NCBI RefSeq assembly: GCF_033958435.1
Contig: NC_134161.1
Coordinates: forward strand, 15,686,001 to 15,750,000
Direction: 5' to 3'
Source: Carettochelys insculpta
Lineage: Eukaryota; Chordata; Testudines; Carettochelyidae
Length of the DNA stretch: 64,000 nt
Shown here piece after piece: positions 33,651 through 45,606 of this stretch. The stretch's first letter is position 1. Each line of letters opens with the position of its first letter. The position numbers were made by a program, and so were the translations under genes. The notes below the pieces were generated by a model. The model ran no database searches, was not told where the DNA came from, and worked only from the letters and a program-made list of their open reading frames with translations.

Positions 33651-36600
33651 TGAGTTAAATGCTGGCACTGTAGCCAGAGGCAGCCATTGTATACTGACGT
33701 GAGTAGCAACGCTACTTACTGACTTTAAACCCTTATACAGTGGGTGGAGCATAGGTCATCTACAAGCCCCCCTGACTTCACTCTGTCTTGGGACAAAACT
33801 TCTAACTGACTCCAGGAGTACCCTAGTTGTTGTCCTTCAATCTCAGGAGATCTTCTCCACATTGTCCAAGGTCTTCCTCTTGCGTTTTCCTTGCCGGTTC
33901 CACTTGAGAGTTTGGCAGACTGTGCTGGCTGATGCTTTTCTGAGGCTGTGTCTAGATTTCCAAGAATTCTCGGCATAAGGTACGCCAATTGTGCAACCCA
34001 TTAGGAGCTACAGAGAAACTGGTACAAACCGACTGAAAAGTTGTAATGGCATCTACAGGGATTTCTACTAGAGTGAAAGTGTAAAAGGGGAAACAGCAGA
34101 ATGCAGAGCATGTGATTTGACATGGGAGAAAGGGCAACTTCAGGCTCAGCTAGAGTTTTGGGTGAAGCTTTGATGGGGTCGGAAGGATCTTATTTTATGT
34201 GAGTTTTTTTGTTTATTAATCCTCTGATCCCTCCCCAGCTTGTAGTCTCCCTGCCCTGTGACTGAATGTACACTGACAGTCTAGTGTCAGGCTCTGAGAG
34301 CTGAATGACATTCCTTTAAAAAACAATCTCTTGCCCTCTGCTCACTGAGGAAAAAGCAGCGAATGGTGGGAAGCAGATCTGATACTGACATGTATGTCTT
34401 CTCAGTCTGTCTCAGATGTTTTCTGGGAGCTTTTGTAAAGGGCTCAGATCATGAGGCCAGGGAATGCCATGGAAATAAATCAGTTAAATGCCTCCAGGAG
34501 CTCTTCTGGAGATAACCTCATTCCTGGCCTTTCAGTGCCAGGATGATATGCTATGAGAAGATCACACGTCATCATTCGGACATTCCCGCTGGACGCTCCC
34601 AAAAAAAGGACAGTGAATAGGAAAAAATAAAAGAGATGCAAATCCTTAGACACTGGGTACACTTGGGTTCCAAGGGTGCCCCAATGTAATGCTCTACATA
34701 AGGTGAATTTCCACCCCTGCTAATACAGGGGACTAGCCTTTGGCTTTCTGGTGTCAGGGTAAGAGCAGGGCACAAATAGCAGATGGGCTACAGGGCAGGA
34801 TTGACGTACGCTGTCCGAGCTGAGGGAGGGCTGGGACAGGAATGCAAAGGGGCTGCAGATCAGGACTGTGGTCCCTTCGCACCACTGCATGCTGGTCCAG
34901 AACTGGAATAGCCAGGGGGATGGCAGGTCAGGTGTAAGATACGTCGGGCAGAGCTGTGAGCACTCCGGACTGGAAATAGCAGTGAGGATGGTAGGACAGG
35001 ACTGAGGTGCACTCACAGATACCCAGGGACAGGATGTGCAGAATGAAAGGAACTTTGACCAGTCTGCTCAAGGAGGACTAAGAGGGCTGCTCCAGTTCAA
35101 GACAGACCTGCATGGACACAGATGTTCAAATGCCTAGGAAGAGCCAAGCGATAACAGATGAGAACCGAGATTGCTTGGCAGAGCTGTGCAGTTGCCCCTG
35201 ATTCTCCGTTGATCAGCTCCATGCTCCCATGAGCAGCAAATCCACACGTGTCCAGGTTTGCTGCCTTTTTTTTTAATGCCTCATTGAGAACTCCTGCATG
35301 TCTCCAGTTACAAATAAGACTCAGATCCAGAGCAGAAAGAAGGAAAAAACACTCTGAATTGTGCACGTGGCTGAAAACTGTTTTTATGGTTTATAATTAT
35401 GCCAGTTGTCAGAATAATTATAACTCCCGCATATTAATAATTGAACTGAAATCTCAGCCTGCACGATAGATCACAGAACGGAAAGAAAACTCATAATGCA
35501 CCTTGGGCTAAATTGCACAATTGGTAAAATAGTAAAAAAGTCATTATTCCCCCTTCCTGTTGCTGGAATTAGTGAGATATTAGTGTAATTAGCTGATGCT
35601 TCCATTTGAGGCTGCCGTCATTGTGTTTCTAATTTAGAATAAATATAAAAGCCCACTTGTGCTGCTGAGCAGATTATCTGTCCTGCTTAAGAGCAGCTAA
35701 TACAGAGGCTGTCATCAAAGAGAGATACAGTTTACTGGTTTTCATTTGTTTCCCTGATAATGTCGTATTTTTTTGTTCTCTACTATTTTCTTGAATAAAA
35801 ACTTGTAAAGGAAGCAAGAGCACAAGACAGACCAAAAGAGAGGGCAAAGTGAACAGAAGCTTTATAGCTCCAGAATTTATCATAAGCAAAAATAACCTGA
35901 AATCAAGGCTGCTCAACTGCACAAAGCAATAAAAGGAAAACACTATTCAGAGATCAATTAAAGGGCCAAGTGGCTTGTCAATGAAAGGTTGCTCTATTGG
36001 ACTGGCGCTTAACAGCTTCTCAAACAGAATCTGCAGCTCTTGCAGGAATGAAGGTTGAAGATAGCTTTGCGGCTCCACGCTGTGCAAGAAGGGGCAGGTT
36101 CGTGCCAGTCCAGAGCTGAGGTGCTCCACGAAGGGCAGAAAGGAGAGGTGAGATTAAGTGACGAGATTCTCATCCAGAATCCAACAAACCTCATTCCAAA
36201 GGAATTCGGTTTGGCCCCTTGTTACAAAGGAACCAGGAAAGTCGGTATCTGCCTTTGGGTTCTAAGAACACTTTCATCCAGAGTTGGATTCAGCCCTTCA
36301 TCAGTTGTCTGGAATGAGTGTTACAGCTCAGACTTGCCCAATACAATATTTACGATCAGTGTTTCCCAGTGTTCAAGACCATCTCATTCTGTTTCCCTTG
36401 TTAGTGCCACCTACCCCCAACTCCTGGCAGCAAAGAAGAGGTTGAGGAATTCTCATCACAGTGGCTTGCTCTCTTCTGTGGCTTAATGTCTGTCTCTAGT
36501 CTCACAGCTCTCTAGTCTCACAGCTCTCCGCCACATCCTGTCGGTCCGTCCCATGACCCTGGGATTCTGAGGAGCTGGGAAAGGAACTCACACTATTGGT

Positions 36601-37017
36601 GAGAGAGAGGCTGTAAGTGTTGGGCTGATGGAACTTTAGCTCAGTGCAGACATTGTGCACATCAGGGAGAAATTGCCTTTTTTTTTTTTTAATAATAATC
36701 TGCTTGTTCAAGGAACCAGAGCTTTAGGGCATCCTCTGCATTAAGATCTACCAGGACCCTCTGTGCTTGGCCTGCCTTTAGATCGAATGAAACCTACCAT
36801 GCCCCAAAAGGAAGGACCCCAGGAGCTGGTCTGGTCTCATGCCTCAGTAGGTTAATCCCTCAGAATGTTCTTCATTGGTTTGTGACGGAGCAGGACCCGT
36901 GGCACTCAGGCTCCTTCTGGGGAATGGCATTTCCTAATGGTCTGCTCCCAATCCCTTCATTAGCACATCTCCAAAGTCAGCAACAGGACGCAATGTGAGC
37001 TTTCTCTATAAACATTC
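33651..37017. other. KIRREL3 intron, mostly unique
   Basis: No exon is recognised. The 35370-35660 part is AT-rich with ataattataact, attaataattgaac and gtgtaattagctgatg, again free of recognised repeats and a candidate for conserved noncoding sequence. A short poly(T) tract lies at 36677-36690. Confidence 0.35.
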
Positions 37018-37260
37018 ATAGATGGAATCATAGAACCCTAGGGCTGGAAGAGACCTCAGGAGGTCATCGAGTGCAGCCCCGTACCCAAAGCAGGATCAAC
37101 CCCAACTAAATCAGCCCAGCCAGGGCTTTGTCAAGCCAGGACTTATAAACGTCTAGGGATGGAAATTCCACTACATCTCCAGGTAACGAATTCCAGTGCT
37201 TCACCACCTTCCTGGTGAAATAGTTTTTCCGAATATCCTGACCTTGCCATTCCCATCAGC
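37018..37260 (-). mobile_element. CR1 LINE 3' fragment
   Basis: gatggaatcatagaaccctagg is the antisense CR1 tail. It is followed by ggctggaagagacctcaggaggtcatcgag, agccagggctttgtcaagcc and tccagtgcttcaccacc. It shares this order with the copy at 57520-57915. Confidence 0.9.
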
Positions 37261-38951
37261 CATAATCGGTCTGCCTTCTCTGCTGTTTGGCAGCTGTGTG
37301 CTGGGGGAGCTTGATTCTTTCCACAAGGATACAATTGCAAGTGATTAGGAAACGTATCTCCTGTATTAACAGTGCTGAGCCTGTTGTTCTTTCACCAGCA
37401 AAAGCCTTTGCAAGGGAAGAGGAAAGAGCAAGCCCTGTAGAAATTGTTTAAGATGCATCTTCATCAGCAGAGACCTCACTGACGGGACTCTTCCAGGTTG
37501 AGCCAAGAAGGCAGTGATGGAAGTTAAACCTGAGAACAAACAAACAGTGCTGTGTTTGTAAAGTATCAGGCAGACATTTGCCTCTGTCAGGCCAGCTGGA
37601 CAGCTGGGTAAAAAGCCAGCACCGCACTGAAGAAACAGATGCTGCTTCTGAGCTGAGTTTAAACCAAGTACACGTACAACTTACGCATGGGCACTTGCAG
37701 TGAATGCACTGGCGTGGGAGGGAATGCGCGCGTGCAGCACTGCATCTAGTGGATGGAACTGGAACTGCTCCATTTTGTTTCATAACGCCTTCGTGGTTAT
37801 TAGCGAGGCAGCTAAAGCAGACTGTGCTTCTCGGAACAGAAAGATCTGACTTTTTTCCCTGACACTTCTGAAGAGTGAACCTGGCATGCCCTATAAGGAC
37901 ATCTGTGAAGTCATTGGGGGAGGGCTACAGAATTCTTACAATACTTACGACTTGTTATATGTTGATTTGAGCTTAGGGTCCTCCCACAATTACAGAAAAA
38001 AACCCTGTGAACTATCCCTCAAATAAGGTAATAGAATCTGACTGTTTTTCTGTAAGCGTAGATCCACAGGTTAAGATAAAATCATCTGTGATCATGTAGT
38101 TAAAGTCTGCAGGTAACAATTTTACAAGTGACTTAGAAAGTTACGTGCTGTTTGCTGTAATGGGACTTGGGCATCTAAATTGCTTCAGGCCAGATTTTCA
38201 AGTGGTGTCTTCAAAGTGTTGAAGAATGAACCTCCCTTCATGCCCATCTGCATCTTGAGGTTCTTAAACACCTTTTAAATATGGCACCTAGTCATTTCTG
38301 AAAATGGGAGTTAGAGTCCTGAGTCACATTGGTTATTTTGAAAACTTTACCCTATATCATAGTGCATATAGAAAGGGGGCAGGGTTAAGGTTGTGTGTTC
38401 TATCTTAACATTGATACCTCCTGACTTTTGAGTGTTGGTCCTTATGATTTCCTTGTAGCTTTGGGCATTTAATTTCCTAGTTTGAAAAAAATGTTTGGGA
38501 AGGTGAAAAAACCATGAGCCCTGCAACAGGACAGCTGCTGTTGGCACCATAGGTTTATCACCAATATGCTGCTCCCAACTTACACTCAGAATTGTACCCA
38601 AGATCACATTTAAAGATTGCTCCTGTCCCTGAAGAGAGCTGTTGCTATAGTCCTGAGCATCCTTTTGACAAGTGGCTGGACTCTACTCTCCCTTCGGTGT
38701 TCTGTGTCTCATGACAAAACCTTTGCCAGCCGCTCAGACAGCATAAGCAATGTGGGTCACTTCATTGACACAGTCTCCACTAGACCAGAACCTGGACATT
38801 CTGGTTTGTTTATACCATTAAGCCAGCTTCAAATGATGCCATAAATCCTCTAGCAATTCCTCCCAGCATCCATGATAGAAAATCACTGTGCTCAAGCTCC
38901 CACTTCAGCTTCCTACTCCAGAATCTGGCTCATAAAGCTGATATTGGCGCA
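37261..38951. other. KIRREL3 intron, nothing recognised
   Basis: Unique sequence with short random frames only. Confidence 0.35.
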
Positions 38952-39068
38952 TGTGAGCAGTATCAGAGAGGTAGTCATGTTAGTCTGTATCTTCGAGAAC
39001 AAGAAGTCCTGTGGCACCTTATAGACTAACAGATATTTTGGAGCGTAAGCTTTTGTGGGCAAAGACGC

Positions 39069-39485
39069 TGTGATGGAGTGGGGGGAGTGCATGTGTGAGT
39101 CAGGCTGGATGTCTAAGGCAAGCAGCAGCTCCCAGTGGCTAAGGATGACCCTGGGGCTCCAACTGGCAGGTAACACCTCTGCCTAAACAAAGAGGAGGGA
39201 GGAGCTAAACTGGGTTTTAAATCGGGGGTGGCAGTTAAAGGCGAGGAAAAGGGAGAGCTGGAAGGCAGCCAGCCTGAGGAGGGGGAAGCTACACCGCAGA
39301 GGGGCACCCCTCGAGGTCTTCTCCCCAGGACAGGTTGGAAGGACTGTCTCTGGCTGCTATGCTGTTGCTTCTGTGAGAAACTGGGCATCTGTTGCCTAAT
39401 AAACCTTCTGTTGTACCTGCTGAGTGAGAGTCACTCCTGCCAGCGGACGGGGTGCAGTGCAGGGGGACCCCTGAACCCCATCACA
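39069..39485 (+). mobile_element. Solo-LTR-like insertion
   Basis: A 417-bp insert starts with tgtgatggag and ends with ccccatcaca, so it has TG...CA ends in inverted arrangement. It contains a ttttaaat TATA-like box at 39215-39222 and an aataaa polyadenylation signal at 39398-39403, in the usual U3-R-U5 order. The flanks are gacgc (39064-39068) and gacgt (39486-39490), a 5-bp duplication with one mismatch. No internal retroelement sequence is present. The retroelement class is undetermined. Confidence 0.75.
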
Positions 39486-39779
39486 GACGTGCTTCATCAG
39501 ATGCATGAGTGGGGGCGGGGGTTGGTTTCAGAGGGGTATTTAAAGAGTGGGGTTCCAGTGACAGAGAGGGCCAGAGCTGACAAGGTCTATTCAGTCAAGG
39601 TTGAAAAGGCCCATTATCAGTAGTATGTATGAAGAGAATTAAAAACAGGTCAGATAAGACAGGAGGGATATGGCCCATTGTCAGTCTAATGGGAAAATGT
39701 TAACACCTAGGGCAGAGAAGCTCCTTTTGTAACCAAGGATTAAACAGAGACTGGGAGTGGCTCGCACCTTACAAAAGGA

Positions 39780-39959
39780 AAAACAAAAAAGCAGTCAAGT
39801 AGCACTCTAAAGACTAACAAAATAATTTATTAGGTGAGCTTTCCTGGGACGGACCCACTTCTTCAGACCATAGCTATGTTTGTTAGTCTTTAAAGTGCTA
39901 CTTGACTGCTTTTTTGTGTTCATAGTATATAGACTAGCACGGCTTTCTCTCTGTTACTA
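39780..39959 (-). mobile_element. Small snapback retroposon nested in the centre of the long one
   Basis: The arms are aaaagcagtcaagtagcac...agactaacaaaataa and the inverse tttgttagtctttaaagtgctacttgactgctttttt. The head is inverted at the right end (agactagcacggctttctctctg), so the element is on the minus strand. A perfect 12-bp direct repeat, cttacaaaagga, flanks it (39768-39779 and 39960-39971). The minus-strand core reads CTGAAGA (39860-39866) with GAAA at 39840-39843. Confidence 0.92.
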
Positions 39960-40276
39960 CTTACAAAAGGAGCTTCTCTGCCCTAGGTGTTAACATCTCC
40001 ACATTAGACTGACAATGGGCCATATCCCCCCGTCTTATCTGACCTGTTTTTTCCTCTCTTCATACATACTACTGATAATGGGCCTTTTCCCCCCTGACTG
40101 AATAGACCTTGTCAGCTCTGGCCCTCCCTTTTACTGGGACCCCACTCTTTAAATACCCCTCTGAAACCACCCCCCCACTCATGCATCTGATGAAGTGGGT
40201 CCTTGCCCACGAAAGCTTATGCTCCAAAATATCTGTTAGTCTATAAGGTGCCACAAGACTTCTTATGTGTGAGCAG

Positions 40277-41289
40277 GTGCATGTACTCCATGAGACACTG
40301 GGAAAGGACTTGCCAATTTCACCAGTTTTCAGGCCCCAGTAGGTCCCAGGAATTGCACAGTGCAAATTGTGTATCTTATTTCAGACTTAGGGTGCCGTGC
40401 AGAGGTAGCACCCCCTAGAATGGGGTCGGTGAAAAGAGAGGGAGATGGTACATATGAGGATATACAGCGTGAATTTTACCCTCTGTTCAGAGGATCCATA
40501 CATGGCTTGTTCAGTGGTCAAGTCCTGAGCATACAGGCAAAATTAAGCCACAGAGAGTAGCATTTTACTATAGTATAGCAACCCTGCTATACCCGATGTG
40601 TAGGGTGCTTCTGTGCACAGTATTTGATCATGTAGGTATATAATAATTCTATAAATATATTAATGGATCAAATCCTGAAGCATATCTAGATTCATAACTT
40701 GTGATGACTTTTCCCTTTGCAAAGATCTGGGTTTTATATAGATCGGGGGAGGTAAAGGGAAGTGAAATATTCCATGACTAATAATTCTCATCAATATTCA
40801 TAAAGGATGTGAACTGCCTGGCACATGAGCCTCCAGCTTTAAAGAAAGAGAAAGAAATTGACATTTTTAGAAGCAAATGCTAAATGAAATATTGAGGGTG
40901 AACTGGGAATAAATGTCCCTGCTCTTCCTCACCTTCAGTTCAGAACAGGACATGCAGAGAAACTTTGAAAGAGCCGGAGCAGAGTTTGAAATTCTGTAGG
41001 GATGGGTGTCCTTGTAGAGCTAGGAGTGTTTCTTCTGGAGTGGTTGGGCAGATTGGTGTCCAGTTACAGTGGTGCCTGGTTTCCCCAACCCCCATTGTGC
41101 TGGACACTGTCCAAACACACAGCTCCCCTACCACCAAATATTTTGCCATCTGAACAGCCCACACAGGGAATGCAAACCAGACGCAACGTGACTTGTCTTT
41201 TCTATGTCATTAATTGAGGTCCCAGCTGGTAGAGCAAGACTAGAGCTGACCAGATGTTGGGCGGGAGACCTCCAAGGGAAGCTCAGGTA
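40277..41289. other. KIRREL3 intron, nothing recognised
   Basis: Unique sequence. Confidence 0.35.
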
Positions 41290-41573
41290 CAGGCTGAACG
41301 TCTCTAGTCTGGCACCCTCAGAACTGGAATGGTGACAGATGAGAGAATTTGCTGGACCCTGGGTGGCTCATATTGTTTAGCACATTACCAACACTTCCAC
41401 TGCTTACTGGGCTCTTAGCACAGAACACTGAGAGCCAGGACTGGCATCTGTAAACAAACTTTATGGGACCACAGGAAACTTGGCCACACCCATGGTAAGT
41501 GGTCTTCCATCTATCATGCTGGATTAGAAACGTTACCAGACAAGAGAGTGCCGGATTAGAGAGGTTCAACCTG
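41290..41573. mobile_element. hAT-like MITE
   Basis: The inverted ends caggctgaacgtctctagtc and the complement of ttagagaggttcaacctg make a CAGG-type terminus, with tggcaccctc / gagtgccgg continuing inside. The 8-bp flanks ctcaggta and tactggta agree at 5 of 8 positions, compatible with an eroded hAT duplication. Length is 284 bp, non-coding. Confidence 0.8.
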
Positions 41574-42537
41574 TACTGGTATTTTAACATGAGATGCTCG
41601 TCCATCTTATTCAGCACTAAGCGCATGCCCTAGTATGGTACACGTCTTAGAACCGGTCAAAAGAATCACAAAGAACGAAAGACTAATTAACCCATGTCTG
41701 TTATATCTGCCAATTACGGTTCTTCACTTTTTGTTCAGTTATTCACCAACCCCTTACCCCATTGGTTAGGGAACACGTTATTGACAAACATTTGGTTTCA
41801 CTTTTTGACCTGCTCTGGCAGTCACCTTCCATTCGTGTAAGCTCCCAGGGGATTCTGTTCTGGCAGGGTTTGGGAACTGAGGGTTGTGTTGTCATGCAGG
41901 ACAGTCTGTAGCTGGCAGATGCCCTGCACGGTGTCACGATGAAATGTCATGCTGGGAGACTGTGGAAATTCCACCTGCCTTCTGAAGCTGGTTGAGATAA
42001 TATAAACCCTAGGAAGTTAGATGATCCCAGGATGCCATGTGCTAGCCTGCAGTAGACGTGGCCCACTGTGGCAGAGGGTTGGTGGCCATGGAAGGCTGGG
42101 CAGTACAGGTCTATGTGGGAGAAATATATCCCAGGCTGCCTCAGGCCCCCACTGTCACCCATGCCAACTGCCTAGATGTGACCCAATTCTCCTCTCTTTG
42201 GGTTCCCAACCTGCCTCGAGGCCAGGGCAGTCACAAGGCTAGATGGCTAGGAATAGGGTTTCAGGCAGCAGGGGTGGGGGTGGAGTAAAGTCTGGGCAGG
42301 AAAAAGGGGCGTGAAGGTGTCAGGCTCTGTGGGGAAGGTCCAAAAGATTCAGGTGCTTAGGCATGTGGTTAAAGGGCTGAGGCAGTATGGAAGGAGCCAG
42401 GCTGTGGTTTGGAGGAGAGACAACTGTGTGGTGGGTGTGTTACGTTGGGGAAGGGGAGATGACGAACTCTCCCGCAGAGGTTATATAATCTTGGATAAGT
42501 GTTTCTCCTCCGCCTAGTCTATTTAGACTGTACGGTC
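41574..42537. other. KIRREL3 intron, nothing recognised
   Basis: Unique sequence. Confidence 0.35.
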
Positions 42538-42867
42538 CAGGGGTCAGCAACCCTTCCGAGGCGGAGTTCTGGAATTTGACCTCTTGACTTCTGTGCATGG
42601 TCTGAGTGCCAGTGAGGCTTTTTAAAGTCACTAATACTCCTGCCTACAACAGCTTCATTCATGAATACATGAAGATGCAGAGCTTTCCCGTTTAGGTGCT
42701 GGTTGGTGGCATTAGCTGGTCTTGTGTTAATTCACAAGCAGCCTGGCTTTGAGCAAACTCCTGGCTACATGGGGAAAGGAGGGCGAGGCTGACCTCATGC
42801 CTCATGTGCTGATGAAAATCCTCTCATGTGCCACTCTTGGCACTCATGCTGAGGGTTGCTGACCCTG
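42538..42867. mobile_element. hAT-like MITE with CAGGGGTCAGCAACC termini
   Basis: The termini caggggtcagcaacc and gggttgctgaccctg are perfect inverted repeats over most of their length and have the CAGGG start of hAT elements. The 8-bp flanks gtacggtc (42530-42537) and gtataatc (42868-42875) match at 5 of 8, all three differences being transitions. It is 330 bp long with no open frame. The 19815-20085 element is a relative. Confidence 0.88.
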
Positions 42868-42875
42868 GTATAATC

Positions 42876-45606
42876 TTTGGGGCAGGGATGGGCTCTTACC
42901 TATATATACATGGCCCCTAACACAATGGGGCTCTGGCCCTCGTTTGTGCTAACGTAATGTAAATAACAGCAACATCCTTCATAGTTTGCTTGGCACATTT
43001 AACTGGCCCCCTTTCCTGAACTGCACCAAGTCCTCTCTTTCCTCCTAACAGCTTGCATCCAGGCTTCATTTCACCTCCTGGTTCTGCCCCACCAACTTGT
43101 TCCAGGCAGGCCTTTGGTCTGAAACAGACCCAGAATTCCTCAGAAGGTTTAATAACACAGATAAGATGGAATTGGGGCTTATGGCTTGACAACTAGCTCC
43201 CCTTGGCTGGGAATATTTGCCTCCAGTGTGTGACAATGCTTTGAGCTCAGAGCCGTAGGCTCTGGAGCTTATTGCTAGTCCTCCCTCCAATGAATAATAC
43301 ACAGATAGGAATAGCTCAGTGCATACATCTTCCATTCCTACAGGCTCATTTAATGTTGTCTTCAGGCATCCTACTCCTGAGATGAAGAGATCACTTCAAA
43401 CCTGCAGCCTGCAAGCACAGTCATTGGTTTCAAATGCCATTAAGTTTCATTATAACAAATAAACACTGCAGTGACATTTATAAGTTACCAGAGAGCCCAG
43501 AAACAAATATGAAGCAGATAAACTGCATTTGAGTGAAATAATTACTGTAGGCAAAATTGAGCTTAGTCTGAGCTGGCAGCCAGGTGCCAAGTAATTTATA
43601 GGATTGCATAAGGCAAAAATAGTGCACATTGCTTTTTTAAAAATTATGATGATGACGATTTTGTCTTCTTCTGAGGCCAAACGCCATGAGGTTAGCCCCT
43701 TGCTGAAGGGAGCAAACCTTTGCTGAAGCCAAAAGCAATGGCAGCACCATCTGAAAATGCTACTCATAACTAGTGATGGGCCAAAGTGGGGAACTGATTG
43801 CCACCGTGTCTTTAGGCTTTCCACGGTGGATTTCTGCCTCACAAGAATTTGATGCATTTGCTTTTGCAACCCAGTAGACTCAGCCTCCAGCCCAGATGCC
43901 GATTGGAACACCTGGCTCCTCAGCCCAGGGAACAATTCCCAGGGTGAATCAGAATAGGAGACAAGCAGAAAAGGTGAATTACAATCATTTCCTATTAAAG
44001 GCTTTATCGTTTTCTCAGACTGACAGATCTTTGGTCTGAACCAGTGTCGCCATTCCTGTATTGTCACAACCATAGTCAGGTGGACGTGGGGCTGCCTGTA
44101 GCATTGACCGACTGACTTGTCTTAAAGCCAAGGTGTCTGAGAGTCTCAGAACTAAAATCTTTTAGATGTGCACTGCTGCTCAAGGGACTGGGAATGGTTC
44201 AGTGACCCTGGAGATCTCCCTTTAAAATGCAGCCCCAGCTGATGGACAGCTGTGTGCAATGAGTTAGGAAGGGGTCTCAGCCCAATTTCTGGTGAACTGT
44301 TTGCATGGCCCTCATTTGGGCCTTTGTTTCAGGCTCAGCAGAGGCAGTGAAAGCTGTCTGAAGATAGAGGTGCTCAGAAAAGTCAGCCAGAGATGGGTAC
44401 CACAGGTCAGGATGGAGGCATAGTGGCTGGGCAGTCCTAGGAAATTGTTCTCTGGGAAGCTTTCACCACAGCTGTTCTTGTGAACGTTGAGCATGCCCAT
44501 TTTACCCGTGCATTTTATAAACCTCTGGCTGTTATCGTCTGTAGGAGAAAAGGGGGCACCATATGTATGTTTCCACTCCCAGATGTCTATGAATGTCCTT
44601 TCACTGAGAAGGCATTGCCCAGAGCTTCCAGACACTGACCCATAAGCCAGAAACCCTTAAGATCAGGAACTGTAGCAGAAATGCAGAGACCAACTTAATT
44701 AGAGTTATGGAAATGGCATCTGTTCTAACCCTAGCTCCCGGGTGAGCCTACAGCCTAGACACTGTGGCATCCTGCCAGAAAGACTGCACAGTGACAGAAT
44801 AGCAAATGATAATGTATTAATCCAGGAGAGGTTTCTTATGAGCGCTGATGGCAAAATATTTTTTACATTCATCGTCAATTTCCAGCTGGAGATTGGGCTG
44901 TTGACTGAATCGATGGGAGAAATTTCTTCCCTTGTGCTAATGAGACAGAAGCATCTCCTCTCTCTGGTAAGGGATGCTGATCAGCATGATGAACAGGATA
45001 TATAGTGCCTTTGAAGTCACCCTGGGTACTCACAACACCATTGCTTTTCATTATTGGGACAGCAGGTGTGACCCATGTTCTCCAGGCAACCTTGGAAGAA
45101 GGATCACAGTCATGCAGCACTCAGAGATGTTTGTCTGTCTCTGGAAAACATCTCACAGCCTTCCTGTGATGACCCCAGAGCCTTGCTGGGGTCATCGCAG
45201 TTTGTAAGTTCCTCCTGGTGGTGCTTCATCTTTGAAAGCCCACGTTAGATGCAAGCCCTAGCATAGAGATGAGTCAAAGTGAAACCGGCCGTGAAAGCTT
45301 GTTCTTTGCAGGTGCAGCCTCTCCCTTTCTCTATCCCTCTGTATCTTCCACTCCCACAGCATCTGTATTATCAGAGCCCCTGGAGGACTGTGAAGTGAGA
45401 TCAGTGCCCAATCCATAAATAGGTCCTGTTCCAGATTGCCTGGAGTCTAAACAGCCAAGTCAGAACAGAAGGTGTATTATCCCCTTTTCAGAAATGAGAC
45501 ACAGGTTAAGTAACTGACACAAGAGAACCAGGAAATGTTTCTTCAGAACCCCATTCCACCACAAAACTGCCCTCCATGTCCTTCTGCCTCGCTCCTAACT
45601 TTACTA
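42876..45606. other. KIRREL3 intron; MIR-like stretch near 45478-45560
   Basis: The text agaaatgagacacaggttaag near 45490 resembles a MIR left half. A 207-codon minus-strand frame (43450-44073) has no domain or coding-like composition and is not called. Otherwise unique sequence. Confidence 0.35.

Larger units (their letters stand above)
38961..40267 (+). mobile_element. Long snapback retroposon carrying two nested insertions
   Basis: The head is tatcagagaggtagtcatgttagtctgtatc at 38961-38991. The left arm starts at aacaagaagtcctgtggcacc and continues after an LTR insertion (39069-39485) to about 39732. The inverse of this arm runs from about 39963 to 40264. Paired blocks include tggggttccagtgacagaga / tgggaccccact, gtctattcagtcaagg / actgaatagac and aacacctagggcagagaagc / gcttctctgccctaggtgtt. 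Arms are about 300 bp. The 9-bp direct repeat tgtgagcag flanks it (38952-38960 and 40268-40276). A hammerhead-like core sits in the right arm at 40183-40226. The matching core in the left arm is cut in two by the LTR. There is no coding capacity. Confidence 0.88.

Noticed and set aside
43450..44073. 207-codon minus-strand frame
   Set aside because: No recognisable motif and no splice or promoter context; consistent with chance.
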